In this document: positions 26,357 through 35,132 of the stretch, piece by piece
Numbering within the stretch: the first letter of the stretch is position 1
Layout of the letters: each line of letters begins with the position of its first letter
Origin: Marinobacter sp. LA51
Lineage (GTDB): Bacteria; Pseudomonadota; Gammaproteobacteria; Pseudomonadales; Oleiphilaceae
Reading direction: 5' to 3'
NCBI RefSeq assembly: GCF_030297175.1
Contig: NZ_AP028070.1
Location: forward strand, 62,001-126,000
Length of the DNA stretch: 64,000 nucleotides
Made by a program: the position numbers and the translations under genes
The notes under the pieces: model-generated
Seen by the model: only the letters and a program-made list of their open reading frames with translations
The model's database searches: none
Told to the model about the DNA's origin: nothing

Positions 26357-28714
26357 TTACAGGTTCTTGTAGCGATTGATGTCAAAGATGCCGGCCTGCA
26401 GTGGCTGGTGTTCCCGCTGCCATTGGGTGATGTCCTGCAGGGTCTCCCAGAACCTGGGATGAGTGCGACGAACCCCCCACAGGCTCACCAGGCGGTCGAA
26501 CTTGTCCTGCTGGTCGATGGTTAGGGCCGCCATGCGCTCAGTGAAGAGCTTGAGCTGGGATGCCGGCACATCGAATATGAAGTTCGGGTAGCTGCCGATG
26601 ATGCCCGGGTAGATGGTGAGCTGGTCGTCCTCGGGCTGGTAGCGCAAATCCTCATTGAACAGGAAGGCGACGCTTTCGTGGGCGCGGTCCCGGATCAGGG
26701 TGTACACCGTGCGCTCGCCCTGCTCTGTCCAGACCCGCACGAAGGTGACGTTGGGCAGGTAGCGAATGGCCGGCAGGAACTCGGCGCGGGTGGCGGCCAG
26801 GGTGGAGAGCTGGCGATCGGCCTGCTGAATCCACGGCGCCTCGTTTTTACGCCCGCACTCTTTGCCCCCGCAGCGGTTAATCGGGTCGTCCCGTTCGGCG
26901 TTGAGCTGGTGAAAATTCAGCAGCAGGCGGGCGCCCAGTTCTTCGTTATAGGCACTCGTGGCGAAGGGCACCTGGGACGGCGCGGTGTTCTCCATCTCCG
27001 CGTAGCTGAAATCAAGCTTTAGATTGCCCGCACCCTGGTACCAGCGTTCCAGCACCCGATTGCGTTCACCCGGGGGAATCAGTCGCAGGTAATTCTGCTC
27101 GCCGCCATTACGGATCAGATCGAAGTACAGGCGAGTCTGAGCCTGATGGGCGATCGTGCCGAACACATCAAAGTTCACCACCAGTTCGTAATAGGTGCGC
27201 TCGAACAGCGGGTAATCCATCCACCAGCTGGTCAGCGGAACCTGGCCGATCAGGCCGCGCTGGACGGAGGCATTGTCGTGATGCCGGAAGATGGTCAGCA
27301 GGGCGTTGGTGTTGTTGCCATCGCCGTCCCAGATGTGGTCCAGGGCGGCACCGTCAGGATAGCTGTTGCGGTAGGCCTGGTTGCGCAGCTCGGTGTAGCG
27401 GTTGCGTTTATTCCGGTACAGACTCCAGTTGTCACCCAGATCGAGCAGGTCGTCATCCTGGCCCGGCAGTGCTAGCAAAGGCGTCACCGATTCCCGGTAG
27501 TCGGCGTCGGTGATGAACAGGTCATCGTCGGGATCGTGGAACACCGTCCAGAAGTGATCGCGGATAACGTCGGTGGCGATCTGGCCCCGGCACACCGGGC
27601 CACGGATGAAGGTGCGGGTAAAGTACTCGGCGTTGTCCAGCATGAACTGGTAGCGGGCACGGGCCGGTATCGCGGCGAAGGTGGCAAACGGATTGGCGCG
27701 GCTGGCCCGGCTGTAGTCGGGCAGGCTTTCCACCTGCCAGTTGGTGGCTTCGAACAGGCTGCGGGTGCGCTCGAAGGCGTCGGATCCAAAGGCGAAGGTG
27801 ATGTGGCGTTTGTGCACGATGCTGCCGGCCACCGGTCTGACCCGGTAGTACAGCGGGCCATTGGGCGCGTCGTTGGGCCGGCGGGTGGCAATAATGTCGA
27901 TCGGCTGCCCCGGTGGGGTGTGCGAGCGCACCAGCTCGAAGAACCGGGTGTCGGCGCCGGCATCCTCGAAGTACAGGTGCGCCAGGTACAGGTGCTCGTA
28001 CAGCCAGCGGCTGACCAGCTGTTGGCGCCGTGACTCGTCGTTAAGCCAGCCTTCCCAACGGTCGATGTGGCTCTGTTCCTGAGCGCTGGTTTCCAGAATC
28101 AGCGGGCTGATGGCGCCACCCTGACTGAGCCAGCCGGTCAGCGTGGCGTATTCGTCGTCGCTCAGGCCGGCGACTGCCAGGGGCATGCCCTCATAGGGAT
28201 GGTCGTCGGCGTAGTCGGCAAAGTTGTCGTTGCTGACACACTGGTTGCTCCGGGCCAGGCCCAACTCAATGTCGTCAGGCAGCTTGCTGTTGGGGGCAAA
28301 GGCATGGCGCTTGCCCAGGCGAATCATGTTCTCGAACAGGCTGCGGGTCTGGTCACCCCGGGCCAGCACCGAGTAGAAGCCCAGGTCCCGCCACTGTTGT
28401 TCGGTGTCGGCGTCGATACCGAGGCGGGTGGTGGTCTGTTTGTTCAGTCGGGTACCGTTGTACACGCCTTGCGGGTGGGCGCCACGAATCAGGCCGTCAG
28501 AGTATTCCATTTTCAGCTGACAGGGGGCATCGAAACAGCTGTGGCAGGCCAGGCATTTGGTTTCCAGGATCGGCCGGACGTCTTCGTTGAAGCTGACCGG
28601 GGTCTGGGTGGGCGTCGGCAGCGCCTGGGTTTGTGGTGGGGCCACTGTTTCCGCGCAGCCACTGAGTAGAATCAACCCCAGAATCACCAATGCAAATACT
28701 TTTGCCACGCTCAA
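26357..28714 (-). CDS. cti: Fatty acid cis/trans isomerase
   Basis: This periplasmic heme enzyme converts cis-unsaturated membrane fatty acids to trans, rigidifying membranes under solvent or heat stress. The 785-residue protein has a lipobox-like signal (LILLSGC, Cys20). A c-type heme motif CLACH near residue 54 follows within a cysteine-rich segment. The family-specific body includes HITFAFGSDAFERT and SWWMDYPLFERTYYELVVNFDVFG. Its presence suits a hydrocarbon-exposed marine bacterium. It is a single gene, divergent from speC. Confidence 0.95.
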   Translation of the reverse strand: MSVAKVFALVILGLILLSGCAETVAPPQTQALPTPTQTPVSFNEDVRPILETKCLACHSCFDAPCQLKMEYSDGLIRGAHPQGVYNGTRLNKQTTTRLGIDADTEQQWRDLGFYSVLARGDQTRSLFENMIRLGKRHAFAPNSKLPDDIELGLARSNQCVSNDNFADYADDHPYEGMPLAVAGLSDDEYATLTGWLSQGGAISPLILETSAQEQSHIDRWEGWLNDESRRQQLVSRWLYEHLYLAHLYFEDAGADTRFFELVRSHTPPGQPIDIIATRRPNDAPNGPLYYRVRPVAGSIVHKRHITFAFGSDAFERTRSLFEATNWQVESLPDYSRASRANPFATFAAIPARARYQFMLDNAEYFTRTFIRGPVCRGQIATDVIRDHFWTVFHDPDDDLFITDADYRESVTPLLALPGQDDDLLDLGDNWSLYRNKRNRYTELRNQAYRNSYPDGAALDHIWDGDGNNTNALLTIFRHHDNASVQRGLIGQVPLTSWWMDYPLFERTYYELVVNFDVFGTIAHQAQTRLYFDLIRNGGEQNYLRLIPPGERNRVLERWYQGAGNLKLDFSYAEMENTAPSQVPFATSAYNEELGARLLLNFHQLNAERDDPINRCGGKECGRKNEAPWIQQADRQLSTLAATRAEFLPAIRYLPNVTFVRVWTEQGERTVYTLIRDRAHESVAFLFNEDLRYQPEDDQLTIYPGIIGSYPNFIFDVPASQLKLFTERMAALTIDQQDKFDRLVSLWGVRRTHPRFWETLQDITQWQREHQPLQAGIFDINRYKNL

Positions 28715-28819
28715 ACTCCCTTTCTAAATCACCCTGTTAGTAACTTGTTTTCACCGCCCCGAACGGCGCTAGCCGTCAGTGTGCCGGAAGCGCTCGGTTA
28801 TGGGTAGATATGCTCATAT

Positions 28820-28892
28820 CCGGAACCCCAAATAAGCCCGATGATCGCGCCAATTCCGGGGGACTGCAGCCATGCTGTGGTGCCCCTTTTTT
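28820..28892 (+). promoter_or_regulatory. Attenuator-like leader of speC
   Basis: A terminator-like hairpin (GGGG, bulge, ACTGCAG paired with CTGTGGT, then CCCC) at 28858-28884 is followed by six T at 28885-28892, yet lies 35 bases before the speC start. An upstream stem, CCGGAA (28820-28825) with TTCCGG (28854-28859), shares bases with the foot of the hairpin, so the two cannot form together. This looks like transcription attenuation in the leader, perhaps polyamine- or ornithine-responsive. It is inferred from sequence only. Confidence 0.45.
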
Positions 28893-28926
28893 ATGTCTGT
28901 GTGCCCATTGGAGGGAAACACTATCC

Positions 28927-30102
28927 ATGACCGAGTCAGCCAACGCCAACATTGCCGATTACTACGACGTCGAGACGTTTAAACGCATCAAAACGTTTGC
29001 CGACGGCAAGGAAACACCGTTTGTGGTCATCGACACCGCCACCATTGATCGTCAATACAACGAGCTGGTGGAAGGCTTTCCGTACGCCAAAGTCTATTAC
29101 GCGGTAAAAGCCAACCCGGCCCAACCGATTCTGACCATGCTGCGGGACAAAGGTGCCAGCTTCGATATCGCGTCGGTGTACGAGTTGGATAAGGTGCTGG
29201 CTCTGGGCGTGACCGGTGATCGCATCAGCTACGGCAACACCATCAAGAAGTCGAAGGACATTCGCACCTTTTACGAGAAGGGTGTGCGTATGTTTGCCAC
29301 GGATTCGGAAGCGGATCTGCGCAACATTGCCAAGGCGGCTCCGGGCTCCAAGGTGTATGTGCGTATTCTGACCGAAGGCACGCTGACGGCAGATTGGCCG
29401 TTGTCCCGTAAGTTCGGTTGTCAGACGGATATGGCCATGGATCTGCTGATTCTGGCTCGTGATCTGGGCCTGGTGCCTTACGGTGTGTCGTTCCACGTGG
29501 GTTCGCAACAGCGCGAAATCGGTGCCTGGGACGCGGCTCTGAGCAAGGTGAAGGTGATTTTCGAGCGTTTGCGTGAAGAAGACGGCATCGAGCTGAAGAT
29601 GATCAACATGGGTGGCGGTTTTCCGGCCAATTACATCACGCGTACCAACGAGCTGAAGGTGTACGCGGAGGAGATTGCCCGGTTCCTGCACGAGGATTTT
29701 GGTGCCGATCTGCCGGAGATCATTATTGAGCCGGGCCGGTCGCTGATTTCCAACGCCGGTGTGTTGGTCAGTGAGGTGGTGCTGATTTCCCGTAAGTCGC
29801 GCACTGCGCTGCACCGCTGGGTGTTTACCGATGTGGGTAAGTTCTCGGGCCTGATTGAGACTTTGGATGAGGCGATCAAGTTTCCGATCTGGACCGACAA
29901 GGTCGGTGAAGGCGAGGACTGTGTGATTGCTGGTCCGACTTGCGACAGTGCGGACATCATGTACGAGCATCACAAGTACCCGCTGCCGTTAAACTTGGCG
30001 ATTGGTGACCGGATGTACTGGTTGTCGACTGGTGCCTACACCACGACTTACAGTGCGGTGGAGTTCAATGGGTTTCCTCCGTTGAAGGATTATTACATCT
30101 AA
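28927..30102 (+). CDS. speC: Ornithine decarboxylase (PLP, alanine racemase fold)
   Basis: This enzyme makes putrescine from ornithine. The 391-residue type III PLP decarboxylase resembles SpeC of Pseudomonas aeruginosa. The PLP lysine is in YYAVKANPAQP, the phosphate site region is GGGFPANY and EPGRSLISNAG, and the catalytic Cys is in GPTCDSADIMYEH. Some relatives also accept lysine. The start at 28927 is preceded by GGAGGG; longer in-frame starts include the leader hairpin. A strong terminator follows. Confidence 0.93.
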   Translation: MTESANANIADYYDVETFKRIKTFADGKETPFVVIDTATIDRQYNELVEGFPYAKVYYAVKANPAQPILTMLRDKGASFDIASVYELDKVLALGVTGDRISYGNTIKKSKDIRTFYEKGVRMFATDSEADLRNIAKAAPGSKVYVRILTEGTLTADWPLSRKFGCQTDMAMDLLILARDLGLVPYGVSFHVGSQQREIGAWDAALSKVKVIFERLREEDGIELKMINMGGGFPANYITRTNELKVYAEEIARFLHEDFGADLPEIIIEPGRSLISNAGVLVSEVVLISRKSRTALHRWVFTDVGKFSGLIETLDEAIKFPIWTDKVGEGEDCVIAGPTCDSADIMYEHHKYPLPLNLAIGDRMYWLSTGAYTTTYSAVEFNGFPPLKDYYI

Positions 30103-30127
30103 GGCGGGGTGGGGCGTTCTTTTGAAA

Positions 30128-30155
30128 GGGTCAGCCTTGCGGCTGGCCCTTTTTT
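30128..30155 (+). terminator. Rho-independent terminator of speC
   Basis: GGGTCAGCC / GGCTGGCCC form a nine-pair stem with loop TTGC, followed by six T. The same bases encode the last residues (KGQPQG) and stop of the convergent MFS gene, so the terminator is embedded in that coding sequence. Confidence 0.9.
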
Positions 30156-31327
30156 CGTTCCAGGTCGAGGGTGAAGGCCAAGGGTAGCACCAGCAGGCCG
30201 TAGGCAATCATCATTAGTACGGCATGGCGGGCGTCGCCGGTCCAGTCGGCCACGAGGCCGCCGGTCATGGGGACGACGAAGGCGACGGTGTAGCCGACCA
30301 GGAAAGTGCCGGCGGACAGGCGGCCGGTTTCAGAGGCGGAAACGACCAATGGCGGGATGGCTACCAGCAGGATCAGCAGCATGCCGGCGACCAGGCTCAT
30401 GAGGGTGGCGCTGATGATGGACCACCAGCCGCTGGCGACGACCGCGCCGATGGCGCCAATAAGGGCGATGCTGGCCAGGGTGGCGATGATTTCCCGGCGG
30501 CCGACCCAGCGTCGGGCCATTTTGAGCATGGTCAGGGATGCGGCCACCTGGGCCAGGTTGTACCAGAACAAGGCTTCGGGCAGTTTGTCGAGTTGGCCCT
30601 GGGATTCCAGCAGGTTGGCCATGTAGGCGTTAAGACCAAAAAACAGTGTGCCGGACAGGCCCAGCAGCAGGCCCAGCCGGAGCGTCAGCGGGTTGTGCCA
30701 GTCGGGGAGCCAGGCCGGTTTCCGGACTGGTCGGGCGCGGTCCCGTTTGGGCAGAAACAGGGCGGCGGCCACCAGTAGGGCCGGTAACGACCAGGCCACC
30801 AGGGTGGCGCGCCAGCTGTTGTCGAGCAGCGGCATCAGTACCGGCAGGGTAATGCCAGCACCAATGAATTCGCCCATCAGCATGCCGTTCATGTAGATCG
30901 CCGAGCCCAGCGCCAGGTGGTGCGGTTCCAGCCAGCGCGGCAGCAGTGCCGGTAGTGCCGGCTGCATCATGGACACTCCGAAGCCCATCACGGCGCTGGC
31001 AATCATCAGGCTCAGGGTGTCGGGCACCAGGCCGCGGCCGGCGGAGCCGATCACCATGATGACCATGGCCAATGCCAAGGTGTTGCGGGGGCCGATGCGG
31101 GCGATGGAGAGGGAGCCGGGCATGGAACCGACGGCCAGCATCAGGATAGGCAGGGTGGTCAGGGCGCCCGTTAGAGCCTGGGACAGCGCCAGTTCGTCGC
31201 TGATGAACGGTGCCAGCGGCGGCGCCACCAGCACCGGAACGCGCAGGTAAACCCCGGCCAACCAAAGCAACACCGCCACCGGCAGCAGTCGCGCTGGCGG
31301 TGGCGGTGTGGCGCGTGGTTCAGCCAC
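30131..31327 (-). CDS. MFS transporter, CynX/NimT-like
   Basis: This 398-residue protein has 12 membrane helices. Landmarks are LPVAVLLWLAGVYLRVPVL, GLSGTLFFGLNAYMANLLESQG and the absence of long loops, as in the CynX/NimT group that carries cyanate, nitroimidazoles or related small anions. It starts with a GTG nine bases after the ectC stop, so it is probably co-transcribed with ectC. A role in moving ectoine-related compounds would be a guess from position. Confidence 0.82.
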   Translation of the reverse strand: MAEPRATPPPPARLLPVAVLLWLAGVYLRVPVLVAPPLAPFISDELALSQALTGALTTLPILMLAVGSMPGSLSIARIGPRNTLALAMVIMVIGSAGRGLVPDTLSLMIASAVMGFGVSMMQPALPALLPRWLEPHHLALGSAIYMNGMLMGEFIGAGITLPVLMPLLDNSWRATLVAWSLPALLVAAALFLPKRDRARPVRKPAWLPDWHNPLTLRLGLLLGLSGTLFFGLNAYMANLLESQGQLDKLPEALFWYNLAQVAASLTMLKMARRWVGRREIIATLASIALIGAIGAVVASGWWSIISATLMSLVAGMLLILLVAIPPLVVSASETGRLSAGTFLVGYTVAFVVPMTGGLVADWTGDARHAVLMMIAYGLLVLPLAFTLDLERKKGQPQG

Positions 31328-31336
31328 AGTTAAAGA

Positions 31337-31732
31337 TCAGTCTTCGCTGGTATCCGGCAGGTAGGCGCCGTCTTCGTCGTGCACTTCGCGGCCGGTAACC
31401 GGCGGGTTGAATGAGCAGATCAGGCGCATGTCTTCGGTGCCGCCGTACAAGGTGTGCTGATCGTGCTTGTCGAGCGCGTACAGGGTGCCGTCGGTGATTT
31501 CGTGGGTCTCACCGGTAGCCTTGTCCAGAATCTTGCCGTTACCGGCGACGCAGTAAACCGCTTCCAGGTGGTGTTTGTACCAGAGATTCAGTACGGCACC
31601 GGCGGGAATGATGGTTTCGTGAAATGAGAAACCCATGCCGTCTTTTTTCAACAGCATCCGGCGGCTGGTCCAGCCCGGGCCGGTGACTTCGCGTTCGGTA
31701 CCAATGATGTCTTGCACTCGTACAATTTTCAT
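31337..31732 (-). CDS. ectC: Ectoine synthase
   Basis: This 131-residue cupin cyclises N-gamma-acetyl-diaminobutyrate to the osmolyte ectoine. It begins [16 protein letters not shown], followed by [28 protein letters not shown] and the metal/substrate His region [11 protein letters not shown]. It is full length. The adjacent genes are not ectA, ectB or ask, so it is an isolated ectC in this window. The upstream neighbour on the same strand is a DUF3482 GTPase 50 bases away. Confidence 0.95.
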   Translation of the reverse strand: MKIVRVQDIIGTEREVTGPGWTSRRMLLKKDGMGFSFHETIIPAGAVLNLWYKHHLEAVYCVAGNGKILDKATGETHEITDGTLYALDKHDQHTLYGGTEDMRLICSFNPPVTGREVHDEDGAYLPDTSED

Positions 31733-31782
31733 TCACATTCCCCATTGTGTGATGGAACAGCCTAACAGTATAAACATCCCTG

Positions 31783-33213
31783 TTACGTCCGATTCAACCG
31801 CCAGTGGTCGTAGGCGGCCATGCTCTGTTCGATGGCAGTGATGAATTTCTGTCGCTGGCGGTCGTCCAGTGGCCGCCGTTTTCGGCGTTTGTCGAAGACC
31901 TGCTGAATAGCCTGTCGGCTGCCCCGGTCGAGCTGTTCGAGCCAGTGGTGGTCGGCTGGTTCCAGATCCAGAAGCTCTCGGCCGGCGTGGTTGCGCTGAC
32001 TGATGTGCCACCAGTGATCCACCGCCCTACCCAATACAACATAGCCGAATTGGCTGTCCTGTACAGGTCCGAAAGTGGCGGTCTGCAGGCCATCCTGCAG
32101 GGCCCCGATGTGCACGGCCGGCAGCATTAGCCGGTCGCCGTAGAAATAACTACCGGCGGCACCGATCAGCCCTCCGACCAAGGCCCCGGCCCCGAGGGAG
32201 TGGCCCAGGGTCAGGGCGTCGAGCCCGGCACCACCGACCGCGCCGGCCCCAAACCCGGCGGTTGCCAGGTAACGCTTGCTGACTGACCAGGCACGGCGGC
32301 TGTCTTCGGAGAACAGGTCGTGTTCGTTATGCCACTCCAGTTCCGCCTCCTGGCGCTGGATGCGCTGATGCTGGTACAGGTGCTCGATGTCGATGCGCAG
32401 ACTTTGTTCCCGTTGCCGTTGGTGCCGGTACCAGCGTTGGCGCAGTTGTTCGGCCAGGGTGTCATCACTGGTACCGGCGCTCTGGTTCTGGGTCAGGGTG
32501 CGTTTTTCCTGATACGCCATCAGGTCTTCCAGCGCCCGGGCGATGATCGCTGCCGACTGGTTGCGGCGTTTCAGGCGCTGGTCTGAGAGGAAATCCGTGG
32601 CCTGCTCAAGGGGAGCTTCCCAGTCCGGCTCTAATTGTCCGAACGCGCGTAAAAGTCCGAGATGTTGTTCGAAAGGAGCGCGAACGGCGTCGAATTTCCG
32701 GACGACCTGGAAGAATTGGCCGAGCGCAGCCTGCCAGGTGTCACTGTAGTCGTCGCTTCCGATACTGTTGATCAGCGCCAGACTGGGGCGACCGGTCCAG
32801 CGCAGGATGGTCATTTCGGCCTCGTGCTCGGCGCTGTAGGGCACCGAGCCATCGACCACGTAGATAATACCGGCGCCGTCTATCAATGGCGCCAGCAGCT
32901 CGCATTCGTCGGTAAACCGGCCATCGCCCTGGTGCTGGGTCACAAAGGCCTGCACGGTCTGGGCATGATCGGAAGCCGACACGCTGTGGGCCTGCAGCCA
33001 TTCCAGGACCCGGCGTGGGCGCTGGAAGCCTGGAGTGTCCACGAGGGTATACAGGGTGTGGCCGTCGACGCTCAATGGGTAGGCCTGGCGCTGGCGGGTG
33101 GTGCCTGGCTCAAGAGCGATAGCGATGGCATCGTTCTGGGACAGGGTGGCCACTACACTGGATTTGCCCTTGTTGGGGTGGCCGACGACGGCAAAGACCG
33201 GGGCGGCAGTCAC
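31783..33213 (-). CDS. DUF3482 domain GTPase with glycine-zipper segment
   Basis: This 476-residue protein begins with a GTPase domain. The P-loop GHPNKGKSS is near residue 12, followed by a G2 Thr region (EPGTTRQ) and G3 DTPGF; the usual NKxD reads NSIG. The rest is DUF3482, with helical, Gln/Arg-rich stretches, then a glycine zipper (GAGAVGGAGLDA... GALVGGLIGAAGSYFYG) that could insert in membrane. The GTG start overlaps the stop of the DUF2868 gene (GTGA). The function is unknown. An Era/dynamin-like membrane GTPase acting with its partner is inferred. Confidence 0.85.
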   Translation of the reverse strand: MTAAPVFAVVGHPNKGKSSVVATLSQNDAIAIALEPGTTRQRQAYPLSVDGHTLYTLVDTPGFQRPRRVLEWLQAHSVSASDHAQTVQAFVTQHQGDGRFTDECELLAPLIDGAGIIYVVDGSVPYSAEHEAEMTILRWTGRPSLALINSIGSDDYSDTWQAALGQFFQVVRKFDAVRAPFEQHLGLLRAFGQLEPDWEAPLEQATDFLSDQRLKRRNQSAAIIARALEDLMAYQEKRTLTQNQSAGTSDDTLAEQLRQRWYRHQRQREQSLRIDIEHLYQHQRIQRQEAELEWHNEHDLFSEDSRRAWSVSKRYLATAGFGAGAVGGAGLDALTLGHSLGAGALVGGLIGAAGSYFYGDRLMLPAVHIGALQDGLQTATFGPVQDSQFGYVVLGRAVDHWWHISQRNHAGRELLDLEPADHHWLEQLDRGSRQAIQQVFDKRRKRRPLDDRQRQKFITAIEQSMAAYDHWRLNRT

Positions 33214-34676
33214 GGCAGCTTCCTCGATTCTGTACCTGGCTCGAAGCCCGGTTCGGGGAGCAGGTCGGCGTGCGGATCGCGCCAGTGCAGGCGCGGCGCA
33301 CTGACACTGGCAAAGCCCGGGTCCAGCCGATCGGCAAAGCGCAGCCATTGGCTGAGCTGGTGCGGCTCTGGTTCCCGTTCGCTGTCCAGGCTCAGGGGCA
33401 CCAGTGCGACCCGGGCTCCGGTGGGCCAGAGCTCGCGGGCGCTGGCAAGAAAGTCTTCCAATTCACCGGTGGGTGGCTCCCAGCTCCGGGTAATGACCAC
33501 CACCGCCGGTTCCGGACTTGCGGCCAGTTGATTGGCAATGTCGGCCAGTGCCGTCTGGTCCTCAGCCAGGCTGGCCCGGCCCCCGGCCCGGAACAGTTGG
33601 GTGTGCTCGCCGACCAGGGTCTGCGGCAGCGCCGGGTCGCCAGCGCCGGCCCAACACAGCAACAGGTTGCTGTCGGGGAGCGGCTGCAGGCTTATGAGGG
33701 TGTCGGTGTCGGGCAGATCGGCGGCATCGTTGTGGTGGTTGCCGGTATCCAGGGTTGGCGTTTCCATCCGGTACAGCAGCGCGTGCATGCCCGGATGGTT
33801 GGTCAGCAGCTGGCGTGCCTTGTGCCGCAGCAACAGGATTGATGCCAGGAACAGCAGCAGTCTCGGGACCAGCACCCAGCTAATCCATAGCATGGTGACA
33901 AAGGGCCACCAGTGGCCCCAGCGGTCCGGCGCAATGGTGTCTGCACCGGCGCCAGCCCCGGCCCGAAAGAACCGAGTCGCCTCCACCAGGGCCAGATCCG
34001 GCACTGCGGCTGGCCAGAGTTCTGGCCAAAGTGCCGCCCAGGGCGCAGCCAGGGCGGTCAGCAGTTGATGGTAGCCGCTGGCGCCGGTGTCGAGCGTGGT
34101 GCTCCAGCCAAAGGCCAGGTCCTGCACCACCACCATCAGCAGCAGCGTCAGTACGCCGGTGGCTGCAAAGCTGATGCCGCCCAGGTGGGCAGCCCGGGCC
34201 ATCAGCATGGGCTGGAGTCGGGACGTGGTTTCGGAATTGCGCTCTGATGCTAGCCGACGCAGCAGCCAGCGCCAGGGCTGCCAGCCGACCAATGACTGGG
34301 CGGTAGTGAATAGAGCAAGCAGAAGTTGGAGCGCGACGAACGCCAGGATAACGGTGATGTTGATGCGCTGGCCGCCCTCGTAGAACAGCAGTCCGAGCAT
34401 GGTCAGGCAGCCGAACACCGCACCCCCGAAGGCAAAGCCGGTATTGATCCGGCGCCAGCGACGCAGGGTCTTCTGGCCGGCGCCGGCTTTGCTGCCGGGC
34501 CCGCTCAGATGCGCCATGTGCTCGAGCCAGCGCCGGGCATTCGGGGCCTGGCCCTGCTCCGCGCAGGTCAGGGCGAATTTGCGATCGCGGCGGTGCAGGA
34601 AAGCCGGTGGCTGATCCTGATCTCGCTGGCTGCGGGCATCGAAATCCAGCAGCAGTCGGAGGGGGCTGTCCGTCAT
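33210..34676 (-). CDS. DUF2868 membrane protein, partner of DUF3482 GTPase
   Basis: This 488-residue inner-membrane protein opens with a soluble segment (MTDSPLRLLLDFDARSQRDQ). It has hydrophobic helices near residues 95-140, 175-200 and 285-310, and a soluble C-terminus with ITRSWEPPTGELEDFL. This layout matches DUF2868. The start at 34676 follows a CCGGGAT ribosome site. It is translationally coupled to the DUF3482 GTPase, a pairing found in many proteobacteria but without assigned function. Confidence 0.83.
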   Translation of the reverse strand: MTDSPLRLLLDFDARSQRDQDQPPAFLHRRDRKFALTCAEQGQAPNARRWLEHMAHLSGPGSKAGAGQKTLRRWRRINTGFAFGGAVFGCLTMLGLLFYEGGQRINITVILAFVALQLLLALFTTAQSLVGWQPWRWLLRRLASERNSETTSRLQPMLMARAAHLGGISFAATGVLTLLLMVVVQDLAFGWSTTLDTGASGYHQLLTALAAPWAALWPELWPAAVPDLALVEATRFFRAGAGAGADTIAPDRWGHWWPFVTMLWISWVLVPRLLLFLASILLLRHKARQLLTNHPGMHALLYRMETPTLDTGNHHNDAADLPDTDTLISLQPLPDSNLLLCWAGAGDPALPQTLVGEHTQLFRAGGRASLAEDQTALADIANQLAASPEPAVVVITRSWEPPTGELEDFLASARELWPTGARVALVPLSLDSEREPEPHQLSQWLRFADRLDPGFASVSAPRLHWRDPHADLLPEPGFEPGTESRKLP

Positions 34677-34763
34677 GCAGTATCCCGGTGGTGAATTCGG
34701 TGTCTCATCCGTTGATGTTAGGATATAGGGATTCCGGCCACCGATACCAATTAACGAGCTGCC

Positions 34764-35126
34764 ATGCCCCATCACCTGATGAACCTGCGCCACGTGCCCG
34801 ACGACGAGGCCGACGAAATCCGGGCGCTGTTTGAAGACCACGAGATTCGCTACTACGAGACTCCGCCAAGCAAATGGGGCGTCAGCATGGGGGGCTTCTG
34901 GGTCCATGATGACGACGAGGCTGCCCGCGCCCGGGCGCTGTTGGACGACTACCAGCGCCAGCGTCTGCAGACCCAGCGACAAGCCTATGAGGCCAGTCTG
35001 GCCTCCGGTGAAACCGGGGGCATCTGGTCGATGATCCGACGGCGCCCGGTCCGCACCCTGGCGGCGGTGATTGCCATCGTGGTGATTGCCGGGGTCAGCC
35101 TGCTGCCGTTCGTGCGCCTGGGCTGA
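34764..35126 (+). CDS. DUF6164 family small membrane protein
   Basis: This 120-residue protein has an N-terminal DUF2007-like domain (NLRHVPDDEADEIRALFEDHEI, then GGFWVHDDDEAARARALL), a linker, and one C-terminal membrane helix (about 98-118). The function is unknown. It is monocistronic, ending six bases from the convergent hydrolase gene. Confidence 0.75.
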   Translation: MPHHLMNLRHVPDDEADEIRALFEDHEIRYYETPPSKWGVSMGGFWVHDDDEAARARALLDDYQRQRLQTQRQAYEASLASGETGGIWSMIRRRPVRTLAAVIAIVVIAGVSLLPFVRLG

Positions 35127-35132
35127 TCCAGG

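Noticed and set aside
28810..28926. 39-residue N-terminal extension of SpeC
   Set aside because: It translates the leader hairpin and T-tract. The start at 28927 has a GGAGGG site and matches the family length.
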